A DNA stretch of 64,000 bases from JAJZJT01 sp049964655 (GCA_049964655.1 JBMFXC010000003.1:1-64000); one strand, 5' to 3'. Counted from the first letter of the stretch, positions 8,601-16,541 are shown. The notes: generated from the sequence alone by a model not told the origin. Made by a program: numbers and translations.

Positions 8601-9317
8601 GACGCACAGGAGGGCGTCGTGGGCGACGTGGTCCTCGCGGCGGGTGTAGTGGCTGTCGTTGGTGGCCAGCAGCGGCGCGCCGATCCGTCGGGCGATGGCC
8701 ACCAGCTGGGGGTTCGTCCGCTTTTGCTCGGCCAGGCCGTGGTCTTGCAGCTCGACGAAGAGGTTGTCCCGTCCGAAGATGTCCTGGAGGCGGCCGGCCA
8801 GCGCCTGTGCTCTGGCCTCGTCGCCGGCGAGGAGCGCCTGGAGGACGACGCCACCGAGGCATCCGGTCGTGGCGATCAGGCCCTCGTGGTGCTGGGCCAA
8901 CAGCTCCCAGTCGAGCCGGGGCTTGTAGTAGTAGCCCTCGAGGTAGGCGGCCGAGGACAGCTTGAGCAAGTTGCGGTACCCCTCGGTCGTCTCGGCGAGG
9001 AGCGTCAGGTGGTAGTACAGCTTCTCGCCGCCGTCGACGTCACCCCCGGTGTCGTCGACCTTGCCCCGTCGCACCGGCCGCTCGTGGCGTGACTCGGCCG
9101 CCATGTAGGCCTCGGTACCGATGACCGGGTTCACGCCCTCGGCTCGGCACGCCGCGTAGAAGTCGAGGACGCCGTACATGTTGCCGTGGTCGGTGATGCC
9201 GAGGGCAGGCTGTCCGTCGGCGGCGGCCGCTTGGACGAGCTCCCTCACCCGCGCCGCGCCGTCGAGCATGGAGAACTCGGTGTGGGTGTGCAGGTGGGTG
9301 AACGACGGCGCTGTCAC
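5688..9317 (-). CDS. dnaE: DNA polymerase III alpha subunit (replicative)
   Basis: The replicative DNA polymerase, 1,209 aa. The N-terminal PHP domain starts at F-T-H-L-H-T-H-T-E-F-S-M-L-D-G (residues 5-19), typical of actinobacterial DnaE1, in which PHP provides proofreading. The polymerase active site shows P-D-I-D-M-D-F-D-E-R-Y near residue 417 with its catalytic aspartates. A helix-hairpin-helix segment lies near 920 (V-E-S-L-I-K-A-G-A-F) and an OB-fold domain near 1045-1120. The GTG at 9317 was chosen because M/V-T-A-P-S-F-T-H-L-H matches the family N-terminus and GAGGAGGGA precedes it; an upstream start at 9371 would only add an Arg-rich tail. bpa lies upstream on the same strand. Confidence 0.96.
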   Translation of the reverse strand: MTAPSFTHLHTHTEFSMLDGAARVRELVQAAAADGQPALGITDHGNMYGVLDFYAACRAEGVNPVIGTEAYMAAESRHERPVRRGKVDDTGGDVDGGEKLYYHLTLLAETTEGYRNLLKLSSAAYLEGYYYKPRLDWELLAQHHEGLIATTGCLGGVVLQALLAGDEARAQALAGRLQDIFGRDNLFVELQDHGLAEQKRTNPQLVAIARRIGAPLLATNDSHYTRREDHVAHDALLCVQTGATIDDPKRFKFEGEEHYLKSAAEMRHLFAELPEACDNTLLIAERAHVDIDFGRPSLPKFPVPDEFTGDTYEERAGRYLRHLSFEGAKERYGHPLPPAVVDRLDYELGVIATMGFSAYFLVVWDLIRFARSRGIRVGPGRGSAAGCCVAYCLQIVDLDPIRYDLLFERFLNPGRIQMPDIDMDFDERYRADMIRYAAERYGSDHVAQIVTFSTIKARAAVRDAARVLGYPYVVGDRIAKAMPPLIMGRDTPLAACLERTDGYEDGFAAASELRTMYETDPDARKVIDVAKGLEGLRRQDGIHAAAVVITDEPLTEYVPIQRKPDGSNPDDAPVVTQYEMHGVEDLGLLKMDFLGLRNLSVIERALDLIEHSTGRRPDIDHVPLDDEPTFEMLRRGDSMGVFQLEGGPMRSLMRSLAPTTFDDVAALVALYRPGPMAANMHKDYADRKNGRQPVTYLHPDLEGILADTYGLMIYQESVMRVAQKFAGYSLAEADNLRKACGKKIRALIQAEREKFVAGCEAQGYGEAIGTALFDIIEPFADYAFNKSHSYGYGFIAYQTAWLKAHHPVEYFAALLTSVKDNKDKTAVYLAECRSLGIRVLVPDVNRSQAEFTAEVGPRTDEDTGAPRRSSAAGIGAIPFGLAAVRNVGEGLVGQIVAERDANGPFVDFYDFCQRVDPQVLNKRTVESLIKAGAFDSLGHPRKGLCLVFEEIVDRTLERRREHDAGVVSLFASLEVSEPGQTAGFEDTRVPIPDVEFDKSQRLAFEKEMLGLYVSDHPLLGLEAALGRLTDCSLAEVRDSSDQLGTPQGGDGQVLAVGGVVTELSRRYTKKGDLMATFVLEDLQASVEVFVFPKTMAEYGALLEDDAVVVVKGRIDLRDERAKLVCMEVQRPELSPDGVSELRISLPVRTLTDSTVTRLRDLLIDHPGDSPVLVHVGSKLLRLPPEYNVDFHRGLVGELRVLLGPDAVSA

Positions 9318-9714
9318 GGTCGTGGCTCCCTCCTCGTGTCGGTCCAAGCGTCGGTCGCGGTGCCGGCGCACCGTGCTCGCCTGCGGAACGGTCCGCTGGT
9401 CGAGCTGGTCGGCCGGACCAGCGGGGTGGGGCCGACGACTCGGTCGGGGACCGACCCGTCTCCGGGCGGGCGTCCGGGGACGGTCCCACGGCCAACTGGG
9501 CCGGCGACTGGCACCGAGGCGGGCGAATCACACCGCTGTGGTTCGGACCCTAGCGCGATCGGGAACCTGGTGCCGGCGTGCGAGGCGTGCCTGGGGAGCG
9601 CCCAGGCACGCACGGGGTGCCGGTGGGCCGCCGCCGGCTGTCCTTGGACCGGCTGGGGCTCGCCGCCAGCGCCTCCCTGGTCGAACTGTCGGCTGAGAGG
9701 GTCGAGCTGTCGGC
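9318..9714. other. Gene-poor spacer between bpa and dnaE
   Basis: About 400 bases with no gene I can support. It contains a strong hairpin (9585-9611) and the first part of a two-copy repeat at the bpa stop. Reading frames here are open only because of the high GC content. Confidence 0.6.
9585..9611 (-). terminator. Perfect 11-bp hairpin between bpa and dnaE
   Basis: Arms GCGTGCCTGGG and CCCAGGCACGC around loop GAGCG, about 100 nt downstream of the bpa stop and 270 nt upstream of dnaE. There is no T run, as is often the case in high-GC actinobacteria. Confidence 0.55.
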
Positions 9715-9721
9715 TCAGAGG
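9681..9721. repeat. Two copies of a 20/21-bp repeat spanning the bpa stop codon
   Basis: TCGAACTGTCGGCTGAGAGG followed by GTCGAGCTGTCGGCTCAGAG. The second copy holds the last codon and stop of bpa; the first copy is a diverged duplicate beyond the stop. Confidence 0.8.
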
Positions 9722-10266
9722 TACGTCCCGGGTCGCCCCGGCCCCTCGTCGGCGCTGACCGGTAGGGCCCGCTGGCGCATCTCGTCGAGCTGGGCCCGGG
9801 CGGCGAACTGCTGCGCCACCAGCGTGGCCTGGATGCCGTGGAAGAGGCCCTCGAGCCAGCCGACCAGCTGCGCCTGGGCGATCCGCAGCTCTGCCTCCGA
9901 GGGCGTCGGGGTGTCGAAGGGGATCGACACCCGGTCCAGTTCGGCGGCCAGGTCGTCGGAGAGCCCGTCGGCGAGCTCGCGGATCGACTGCTCGTAGATC
10001 TCGCGCAGGCGGCCCCGGCTGGCTTCGTCGAGCGGCGCCTGGCGCACCTCCTCGAGGAGCTGCTTGACCATCGACCCGATGCGGAGCAGCTTGGCCGGCT
10101 GCTCGATGGTGTCGCCCGCCCGGCTTGCTCCCTCGCCCTCGTCCGGAGCTCCCGAGGTGCGGGGTGCCCCGGAGGACGGAGTGGCGTTCGCCGGCGAGGG
10201 GCTCCCACGACCCGCAGGGCGATCGGCGCCGGTCTCGATGGTGGGGTGCGTTCCGTCCGTCGTCAT
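9715..10266 (-). CDS. bpa: Bacterial proteasome activator (DUF2587)
   Basis: ATP-independent ring-shaped activator that opens the gate of the actinobacterial 20S proteasome (the family of Mycobacterium tuberculosis Rv3780). The 183-aa protein has a disordered, acidic first 50 residues, then the conserved four-helix core (K-L-L-R-I-G-S-M-V-K-Q-L-L-E-E-V-R to about residue 165). It ends in G-T-Y-L. The family ends in G-Q-Y-L, the motif that docks into proteasome pockets, so the key Tyr-Leu is kept with Gln replaced by Thr. This implies that proteasome genes exist elsewhere in the genome. The ATG overlaps the stop of the upstream phosphodiesterase gene as ATGA. Confidence 0.92.
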   Translation of the reverse strand: MTTDGTHPTIETGADRPAGRGSPSPANATPSSGAPRTSGAPDEGEGASRAGDTIEQPAKLLRIGSMVKQLLEEVRQAPLDEASRGRLREIYEQSIRELADGLSDDLAAELDRVSIPFDTPTPSEAELRIAQAQLVGWLEGLFHGIQATLVAQQFAARAQLDEMRQRALPVSADEGPGRPGTYL

Positions 10267-11432
10267 CCTGTGATGTTGCCACCTCCGTCGAGGGCCAGCA
10301 GCGGCACCAGCATCTCGGCGGGGGTGAGGGACCCGTGCCGGGAGGCCAGCCGGCTCTCGCCGGTGTCGGCCGGGTCGAGGAACGCGATGGGCTCGTAGGG
10401 GACGAGCGCGACGTCCCCGAGCCGGGCGACGACGTCGGGACGGGGAACACCGCCGAACCAGCCACGTTCGATGATGGTCTGGCGGGTGACCACCCAAGCC
10501 CGGTCTCCGTAGCGTTCGGTGGCGGCCTGGACCACGTCGTCGGCGGCACCCGGGAGGGCGTGGAGCCACCGGAACCGTCCCTCTCCGGTGAGCAGTCGGA
10601 CCCCCTCCATCACCTCGGCCCCGAGGACCTCCACCGCCGGGCCGACGTCGACCTGGCCGTGGTCGGCGGTCACCACCAGGACGGCTCCTTCGGGGAGGAG
10701 ACCGGCCAGCTCGGCGACGAGTCGGTCGGCGGCGGCCAGCTCGGCGTCGAAGTGCTCGCCGAGCCCGTGGGCGTGGGCGACCTTGTCCAGCCCGTCGTAG
10801 TACACGTAGGTGAACCGGTGGCCGTCAGCCAGCAGCCTGCGCACGTCGACGGCGATGGTCGAGGTGACCGCGTAGGGGCTCAGCGGGGCGTCGCCCAGGT
10901 GGGCCGCGGTGAAGCCGGTGGAGCCGAAGCCCTCACGGGTGACGACAGGGACGGGCCCCGGTGCACCGGGGAACGGCGGGCACGGCTGCAGCGAGCGTGG
11001 CGGGACGATCCGGCGGGCGTCTCGCTGCATGGCTCCGCCGATCGTCCAGCGGAGGACGTTGAGGATGTGGTCGTCGGCGGTTGCCAGGCGGTAGCCGAGC
11101 AGGCCGTGGCGGGCCGGAGGACAACCGGTGGTGAGCGAGGTCAACGCACAGGCCGTAGTCGACGGGGCGACCGAGGTGACCGGCCGCCCGGCACCGTCGG
11201 CACCGGCAAGCGTGGGAGCGAGCGTCGCCCGGGCGGCGAGCTGTTCCGCACCCAGTCCGTCGAGGACGCACAGGACGACCTGGTTGGCACCGGCGGCAAC
11301 CGAGGGAAGCCATGGCGGCGGTTCCGCTCCGGAGAGGACGTCGAGGAGGGCGGGCACGACCGAGCCGATGCACGCGCCTCCGTAGTCAGGGACGACCGGC
11401 TCGGGCCGGGGGGCGACAGGGGCGGTGGGCAC
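10263..11432 (-). CDS. Alkaline-phosphatase-superfamily phosphodiesterase (type I PDE / nucleotide pyrophosphatase)
   Basis: A 389-aa metal-dependent phosphodiesterase-like protein. The first metal Asp lies in V-L-C-V-L-D-G-L-G and the nucleophile Thr in A-P-S-T-T-A-C-A-L-T-S-L. Further ligands lie in Y-Y-D-G-L-D-K-V-A-H-A-H and V-T-A-D-H-G-Q-V-D, and a last His is in S-R-H-G-S-L-T. No signal peptide is evident, so it is probably cytoplasmic; the substrate is unknown. It is the first gene of a two-gene unit with bpa (4-base overlap). The GTG start at 11432 follows a TACAGT box by 7 nt. Coupling to a proteasome activator may be only operon economy. Confidence 0.88.
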   Translation of the reverse strand: MPTAPVAPRPEPVVPDYGGACIGSVVPALLDVLSGAEPPPWLPSVAAGANQVVLCVLDGLGAEQLAARATLAPTLAGADGAGRPVTSVAPSTTACALTSLTTGCPPARHGLLGYRLATADDHILNVLRWTIGGAMQRDARRIVPPRSLQPCPPFPGAPGPVPVVTREGFGSTGFTAAHLGDAPLSPYAVTSTIAVDVRRLLADGHRFTYVYYDGLDKVAHAHGLGEHFDAELAAADRLVAELAGLLPEGAVLVVTADHGQVDVGPAVEVLGAEVMEGVRLLTGEGRFRWLHALPGAADDVVQAATERYGDRAWVVTRQTIIERGWFGGVPRPDVVARLGDVALVPYEPIAFLDPADTGESRLASRHGSLTPAEMLVPLLALDGGGNITG

Positions 11433-11445
11433 GAGTGCGACTGTA
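11433..11445 (-). promoter_or_regulatory. Leaderless -10 box of the phosphodiesterase-bpa unit
   Basis: TACAGT on the minus strand, 7-nt spacer to the GTG at 11432. Confidence 0.6.
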
Positions 11446-11519
11446 GGCGACGACCGAGGGGAGGCTCGGGCGCCGACGCCGAGGCGGTGGTCGACCGGGA
11501 CGGTCGCTGTGCTCTGGTC

Positions 11520-12323
11520 TCACCCCCGAGGCAGCAGCGCTCGGACCGTCTTGTAGCAGTGGCCTGATCGGGGCGCGCTGAGCGCAGCGACGACGTAGTG
11601 CGGCTTGAACCCGAGCGCGGATGCCAGGTCCTTGCCGTGGAGCCGGTCGCGGCGGGCGACTCCGAGGGCGCGTGCGGCCACCGGGTCCTCGACCGGGAGC
11701 CAGTTGTCGCTCCGACCCCAGCCGAAACGTGCCCAGACCTCTTGCTCCGCTCCCCGCCGGAAGAGGACGGGTCCCTTGCTCGGTACGACGAGGGCAAGAG
11801 ATGGACGGAAGCCTCGGAACTCCCAGTAGGGGGCCGACGCACCCGGGAAGCCGAGGACGTGCTCCTCGACCGGAGCGGAGAGGCGCTGGAGCAAGTGGCG
11901 AACGTGACGCCCGTGGTAGGTGCCCCGGTGACGCGGGAGCCCGTCGACCGTCACGGCTTCGGGCTGGGCCAGGTCGTCCCGCTCTGGGTCCGCTGCCACG
12001 ACTGCCTCGACGACGTCGAAGGCCTGCAGGTCGGGCCCGTGGTCGGCAGGCCATCGGACCCGGGCGCGAACGAGGGTGCCCGAGGCCAGGTCGACGCCGA
12101 TGGTGTCCTCGGGGTGCGAGGCGAGCACCAGCAGGGTGAGCAGCGTGCCGGGACGCACGTCGATGCGCTCGCTGGGCCGGACCGCCCGCACGACGTCACG
12201 GGCAGTGCCGGCCCGCGGGGTACGGGACGAGCGGCGACGCTCTGGCTCGTGGTGCTCGACGTCGGGCCACTCGGTGGCGACGGCCTCGGTGGTCTCCGGC
12301 CCGCCCTCGGGGGGCCGGGTCAC
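11520..12323 (-). CDS. Unknown actinobacterial protein coupled to the DUF255 gene
   Basis: A 267-aa protein I cannot assign. The first 60 residues are charged and probably disordered. The rest is an alpha/beta protein with a hydrophobic core around L-L-T-L-L-V-L-A-S-H-P-E-D-T and a Trp/Phe-rich stretch (A-P-Y-W-E-F-R-G-F-R-P-S-L). A basic C-terminal region contains K-P-H-Y-V-V-A-A-L. No membrane segment or obvious metal site is present. The GTG at 12323 overlaps the stop of the upstream thioredoxin-like gene (GTGA), so the two products are made together and may act together. The frame continues further upstream, but that part is antisense shadow of the neighbour. Confidence 0.75.
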   Translation of the reverse strand: MTRPPEGGPETTEAVATEWPDVEHHEPERRRSSRTPRAGTARDVVRAVRPSERIDVRPGTLLTLLVLASHPEDTIGVDLASGTLVRARVRWPADHGPDLQAFDVVEAVVAADPERDDLAQPEAVTVDGLPRHRGTYHGRHVRHLLQRLSAPVEEHVLGFPGASAPYWEFRGFRPSLALVVPSKGPVLFRRGAEQEVWARFGWGRSDNWLPVEDPVAARALGVARRDRLHGKDLASALGFKPHYVVAALSAPRSGHCYKTVRALLPRG

Positions 12324-14398
12324 GACGCCACCTCGGCGAGGCGTTCCCCGAGAGCGCTCGGCTCGCTGACCGGCAGGGTGCACACCGAACCCCGGCAGAC
12401 GTAGGCCATCCCGTCCTGCCGTTCCGCGAACAGGGGCGAGGTCGTTCGCTCGCCCCAGACCAGGACGCCGTCGCGTACCCATCGACGCTGGACGACCTCG
12501 ACGAGGTCCCGCCGGCGTCCGGGGACCACGACCTCGGTCGTCCCGCCGGCGAGCAGCTCGGCGGCGAGCAGGGTCGAGGCGACAGCGGTGGGGTGACGGT
12601 CGAGGAGCGGAGCGACGAGCGCGACCACTCCGGCAGCCGCCTCGGTGAACCGCTCGAGGCCGGAGACGGCTCCCAGGCGGACGAGGGCCACCGCCGCCGT
12701 GCCGTTCGCCGAGGGAACGGCACCGTCGAGGACGTCCTTGGGGCGGGCGATCAACGACTCGGCGTCGTGGCCGGTCGTGAAGAACCCGCCGTGCTCGGGG
12801 TCAAAGAACAGCTCGAGGAGGCCGTCGGCCGTCTCGATGGCCCGCCGCGTCCAGGCGGCCTCCCCGGTCAGCTCGCCGAGGCGGGTGAACGCGTCGACGA
12901 GCCAGGCGTAGTCCCCCGCGCAGGCGAGGTGCCGGGCCGGTTCACCGGGCACCCACGACCGCAGCCACCGGCCGTCATCTCGGCGGGCATGGGCTTCGAG
13001 ATCGGTGGCGATGGCCACCGCCGCCGACGCCCAGGAAGCGTCGCCGCACGCCCCTGCCGCCTCGGCCAGGGAGGAGACGAACATGGCGTTCCACTCGGTG
13101 ATGACCTTGTCGTCGCGCGCCGGCCGGGCTCGACGGGCGCGGGCGCGGCCGAGCCAGGCTCGGGCTGCTTCGACGTCGTCGGGGCCGCGGAGCGGGGCGC
13201 CTGGAGGTCGACGGAGGACGCTGGCGCCGGAGGCGAAGGTGCCCGCCGCGGTGACTCCGAAGAACGTCGTCACGGCATCGGGTCCGGCCGTTCCCTCGGG
13301 AGCGTCGGCGAGGGCAGCCCCCACCTCTGCGGGTGTCCAGACGTAGAAGCGCCCCTCGACCCCATCGCTGTCGGCATCCTCGGAGGAGGCAAGCCCTCCG
13401 GTGCCGTGGGCCAGGTCGGTGAGGACGGACGAGACGATGCGGTCGGCCACCCATCGGTAGTCGGGCCGGCCGGTGACCTGCCAGCCGTGGAGAAAGGCTC
13501 GCAGCAGCCCGGCCTGGTCGTAGAGCATCTTCTCGAAGTGGGGGACCGTCCAGGTGGCGTCGGTCGAGTAGCGGGCGAAGCCGCCGCCGAGGTGGTCGTG
13601 GATGCCGCCGGCGGCCAGCGCGTCGAGGGTGGCGACTGCCATCGACTCGGCTTCGGCGCCGACTGGCCCGGCCAGGGCGCCCCGTCCGGTCCGCCCGGCC
13701 GCCGCGGCGTTGAGCAGGACCTCGAGCAGGACGGGTTGCGGGAACTTCGGCGCCGTCCCGAAGCCACCGTGGTCGGCGTCGAAGGAGCGGGACAGCTCCT
13801 CGACGGCCTGGCCGAGCCGGGTTCCCGGAGCGGGCCCCGGGCTCGTCGGGGCCACCGCGGAGGTGGTCGCCCCGACCCCTGAGGTCGCCCCGGTCAACGT
13901 CGTGCGGGCGACGACGGCCTCGGTGAGGTCGTCGGCCTCGGCCAGGACCTCGGCTCGTCGGTCGTGCCACGCGTCGATGACGGCCCGGAGCACGGTGGTG
14001 AACGACGGCATGCCTGGTCGCCCCTGCGGCGGGAAGTAGGTGCCTCCGAAGAACGGGCGGCCGTCCGGGGTGCAGAAGACGTTGAGGGGCCATCCGCCCG
14101 AGCCGGTGAGGGCCGAGACGGCCTCGAGGTAGATGGCGTCGACGTCCGGGCGTTCCTCTCGGTCGACCTTGACTGCCACGAAGTGCTCGTTGACGAGCTC
14201 GGCGACGGCTGGGTCCTCGAAGGACTCGTGGGCCATCACGTGGCACCAGTGGCACGAGGCGTAGCCGATCGACACGAAGACCGGGACGTCTCGCCGGCGA
14301 GCTTCGACAAAGGGGTCCTCTCCCCATGCCTGCCACTGGACCGGGTTGGAGGCGTGCTGGCGGAGGTACGGGCTCGTCTCGTCGGCGAGGCGGTTCAC
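12320..14398 (-). CDS. Thioredoxin-domain protein of the DUF255 / YyaL (SSP411) family
   Basis: A 692-aa protein found from bacteria to humans (spermatogenesis-associated protein 20). The N-terminal thioredoxin-like domain carries N-R-L-A-D-E-T-S-P-Y-L-R-Q-H and the redox-type motif S-C-H-W-C-H (about residues 48-53), then G-G-W-P-L-N-V-F and F-F-G-G-T-Y-F-P-P. The larger C-terminal part looks like the (alpha/alpha) toroid seen in sugar epimerases. The biochemical function of the family is not known. The GTG at 14398 follows a TAGCAT box by 7 nt. The gene heads a two-gene unit with the unknown 267-aa gene. Confidence 0.93.
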   Translation of the reverse strand: MNRLADETSPYLRQHASNPVQWQAWGEDPFVEARRRDVPVFVSIGYASCHWCHVMAHESFEDPAVAELVNEHFVAVKVDREERPDVDAIYLEAVSALTGSGGWPLNVFCTPDGRPFFGGTYFPPQGRPGMPSFTTVLRAVIDAWHDRRAEVLAEADDLTEAVVARTTLTGATSGVGATTSAVAPTSPGPAPGTRLGQAVEELSRSFDADHGGFGTAPKFPQPVLLEVLLNAAAAGRTGRGALAGPVGAEAESMAVATLDALAAGGIHDHLGGGFARYSTDATWTVPHFEKMLYDQAGLLRAFLHGWQVTGRPDYRWVADRIVSSVLTDLAHGTGGLASSEDADSDGVEGRFYVWTPAEVGAALADAPEGTAGPDAVTTFFGVTAAGTFASGASVLRRPPGAPLRGPDDVEAARAWLGRARARRARPARDDKVITEWNAMFVSSLAEAAGACGDASWASAAVAIATDLEAHARRDDGRWLRSWVPGEPARHLACAGDYAWLVDAFTRLGELTGEAAWTRRAIETADGLLELFFDPEHGGFFTTGHDAESLIARPKDVLDGAVPSANGTAAVALVRLGAVSGLERFTEAAAGVVALVAPLLDRHPTAVASTLLAAELLAGGTTEVVVPGRRRDLVEVVQRRWVRDGVLVWGERTTSPLFAERQDGMAYVCRGSVCTLPVSEPSALGERLAEVAS

Positions 14399-14411
14399 GG
14401 CGCCGATGCTA
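14399..14411 (-). promoter_or_regulatory. Leaderless -10 box of the DUF255 gene
   Basis: TAGCAT on the minus strand, 7-nt spacer to the GTG at 14398. Confidence 0.6.
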
Positions 14412-14534
14412 GGGCTCCCGCCCTGCGGTCGGAGCCCGCCTGCCGCGTTGGTGGTGGGCGGGGAGCGATGCGGGCGGTAGCCCTCCGTGACGACCTCCAG
14501 TGAACCAGGCGGTGCAGCGCCGGTGCGCCGGGCC

Positions 14535-14547
14535 TAGGGTTGCGCCC
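14535..14547 (+). promoter_or_regulatory. Leaderless -10 box of the SDR gene
   Basis: TAGGGT followed by a 7-nt spacer and the ATG at 14548. Confidence 0.6.
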
Positions 14548-15330
14548 ATGGAGCTCAGGTTGGACGGTCGGCGCGCGCTGGTGACCGGCGCGTCGAGGGG
14601 GATCGGCCAGGCCATCGCCGCCATCTTCGCCGAGGCAGGAGCGTCGGTGCTGCTGACCTCGCGCAAGGAGGCGGGCCTGGCCGAGGCGGCTGCAGCCATC
14701 GAGCAGGGTCTCCCCGAGCGATCGGGCGCGGTGGCCTACGAGGTGGCCAACGTGGGCGAGCCGTCCGACGCCGAACGGTGCGTGGCCGCCATGGTCGAAC
14801 GTTTCGGTGGGATCGACATCCTGGTCAACAACGCCGCGACGAGCCCGTACTACGGGCCGCTGATGGACCTCGACCGCCCCCGGGCCGACAAGACAGTCCG
14901 GGTCAACCAGTCGGCCGTCGTCGAGTGGACGCAAGCGGCCTGGCGCGCCGGGCTCGCCGAAGGCGGCGGCGTGGTCTTGAACGTCGCCTCCATCGGGGGC
15001 CTCTCCGTCGAGCCGGGCATCGGCTGGTACAACGTGACGAAGGCTGCCGTCATCCAGCTCACCCGGCAGCTCGCCGCCGAGCTCGCTCCCGACGTGCGCG
15101 TCAACGCCCTCGCTCCCGGGCTGGTCAAGACGCAGCTGGCCCGTGCCCTGTGGGAGCCCGGCGAGGAGACCATCGTCGGTCGCCTGCCGCTCCGTCGGCT
15201 CGGGCTCCCCGAGGACATCGCCCGTGCCGCCCTCTTCCTCTGCTCGGACGCCGCCTCGTGGATCACCGGCCACACCCTGGTCGTCGACGGCGGGGCGCTG
15301 GTCACGCCGAGCGGGGGTGTCGTCGCCTGA
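14548..15330 (+). CDS. Short-chain dehydrogenase/reductase (FabG-like)
   Basis: A classical SDR of 260 aa with a Rossmann fold. It has T-G-A-S-R-G-I-G for NAD(P) binding at residues 14-21 and N-N-A after strand 4. The catalytic Ser is in N-V-A-S-I-G-G and Y-N-V-T-K supplies the Tyr and Lys. The C-terminus has V-N-A-L-A-P-G and the typical D-G-G end. The family includes ketoacyl-ACP reductases and many alcohol dehydrogenases, so the substrate cannot be read from sequence. The start is the ATG at 14548 rather than a TTG-type start further upstream, because of the -10 box and family N-terminus. It is monocistronic and converges with menE. Confidence 0.9.
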   Translation: MELRLDGRRALVTGASRGIGQAIAAIFAEAGASVLLTSRKEAGLAEAAAAIEQGLPERSGAVAYEVANVGEPSDAERCVAAMVERFGGIDILVNNAATSPYYGPLMDLDRPRADKTVRVNQSAVVEWTQAAWRAGLAEGGGVVLNVASIGGLSVEPGIGWYNVTKAAVIQLTRQLAAELAPDVRVNALAPGLVKTQLARALWEPGEETIVGRLPLRRLGLPEDIARAALFLCSDAASWITGHTLVVDGGALVTPSGGVVA

Positions 15331-15355
15331 CCATCGGACGGCCGGTGGCGCCCTC

Positions 15356-15385
15356 GACGCACCGGATCAGGGACGCACCGGATCA
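15356..15385. repeat. Direct repeat carrying the menE stop codon
   Basis: GACGCACCGGATCA occurs at 15356-15369 and again at 15372-15385 (period 16). The second copy ends with the menE stop (TCA on the plus strand). Confidence 0.8.
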
Positions 15386-16507
15386 CGACAACGCGCTGCG
15401 CCGCACCTTGCCCGTCGAGGTGCGGGGTAGGGACGTGCACACCTCGAGCTCCTTCGGCGCCGCCCAGGGGGCGAGCTCGGCTCGGACCGCTTCGGTGACG
15501 TCCCCGAGGGACGGTGGGCGGTCGGGGTCGGCGGCCACCACCCAGGCGACCACCCGCTCACCCCAGTGCGGATCGGGCCGCTTCCACACGGCAGCCTCGG
15601 CGATCGAGGGAAGGCCGAGCAGGACTCGCTCGACGGCGGCGGGCCACACCTTCTCGCCCCCGGTGACGACCACCTCGGCGAGGCGTCCGTGCACGACGAG
15701 CCGGTCGCCGTCCAGGTGCCCGCCGTCACCGGTGGGGAACCAGCCGCCGTCGAGGAACGGTCGGGTGCCGTCGCGGTAGGCGCGCAGCAGGGTCGGGCCG
15801 CGCACCAGCACTTCGCCGTCGCTGCCGAGTGCTCCGTCTCCGATGCGGACCTCCACGCCGTCGAGGGGTAGCCCGTCGTAGACGATGCCGGAGCCGGTCT
15901 CGGTCATCCCGTAGGTGGTGACGACGTTGGCGGCCAGGTCGGAGGGCGGAGCTGCACCACCGAGGAGCACGGCCCGGTAGGCGGAGATGTCCGCCTGCCT
16001 GAGCGCGGTGGCAACCAGGGAGACGAGCGTCGCCCCTCGGCGTGCCGCCTCCTCGACGCGAGCCGCCTCGAAGCGCTCGTGCACCTCGACCGGGGTGCCG
16101 GTGACGAGGGCCCGGGTGAGCACGGCCAGGCCGCCGACGTGGGCGAAGGGAAGGCAGGCCACCCATCGATCGGTGGCGGGATCGACCCCGAGGCGTTCGG
16201 AGGTGGCCCAGGCCGAGGCGGCGATGGCGTCGTGGGTGAGTACCACGCCCTTGGGGTCGCCGGTGGTCCCGCTCGTGCCCACCACGAGAGCGTCACCTGG
16301 CTCGACGGGACGACCACCGGGGAGGTGGTGCGCCCCGGTGGCGTCGACCAGCCGGGTCGGTCCCACAGCTTCGACCAGACGGACCCGGGCCGCATGCGGC
16401 AGGCGGCGGTCGAGGGGGAGGACGGCGTCGCCGTCGTCCCAGGCGCGGCGGAGGGCGTCGACGAAGGCGGGACCCGGGTCGAGGTCGAGCGCAACGAGCT
16501 GGTGCAC
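15383..16507 (-). CDS. menE: O-succinylbenzoate--CoA ligase
   Basis: Activates o-succinylbenzoate with ATP and CoA in the classical menaquinone pathway. The 374-aa size is short, as usual for actinobacterial MenE. It shows the AMP-binding signature G-T-S-G-T-T-G-D-P-K-G (residues 77-87), T-Y-G-M-T-E-T-G, T-G-D-G-G, and the catalytic C-terminal Lys in T-S-T-G-K-V-R-R. It is divergent from menB, the next pathway step, which supports the assignment. The GTG start at 16507 is preceded by TACGCT 6 nt away. A palindrome just upstream may be an operator for the men genes. Confidence 0.92.
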   Translation of the reverse strand: MHQLVALDLDPGPAFVDALRRAWDDGDAVLPLDRRLPHAARVRLVEAVGPTRLVDATGAHHLPGGRPVEPGDALVVGTSGTTGDPKGVVLTHDAIAASAWATSERLGVDPATDRWVACLPFAHVGGLAVLTRALVTGTPVEVHERFEAARVEEAARRGATLVSLVATALRQADISAYRAVLLGGAAPPSDLAANVVTTYGMTETGSGIVYDGLPLDGVEVRIGDGALGSDGEVLVRGPTLLRAYRDGTRPFLDGGWFPTGDGGHLDGDRLVVHGRLAEVVVTGGEKVWPAAVERVLLGLPSIAEAAVWKRPDPHWGERVVAWVVAADPDRPPSLGDVTEAVRAELAPWAAPKELEVCTSLPRTSTGKVRRSALS

Positions 16508-16519
16508 GGCGCTAGCGTA
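16508..16519 (-). promoter_or_regulatory. Leaderless -10 box of menE
   Basis: TACGCT on the minus strand with a 6-nt spacer to the GTG at 16507. Confidence 0.6.
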
Positions 16520-16529
16520 GCGACCGTGC

Positions 16530-16541
16530 GAGTTATAACTC
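16530..16541. promoter_or_regulatory. Perfect 12-bp palindrome between menE and menB
   Basis: GAGTTATAACTC lies in an unusually AT-rich spot of the divergent men intergenic region, where the menE -35 element would be. It is a candidate operator; the binding protein is unknown. Confidence 0.5.
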
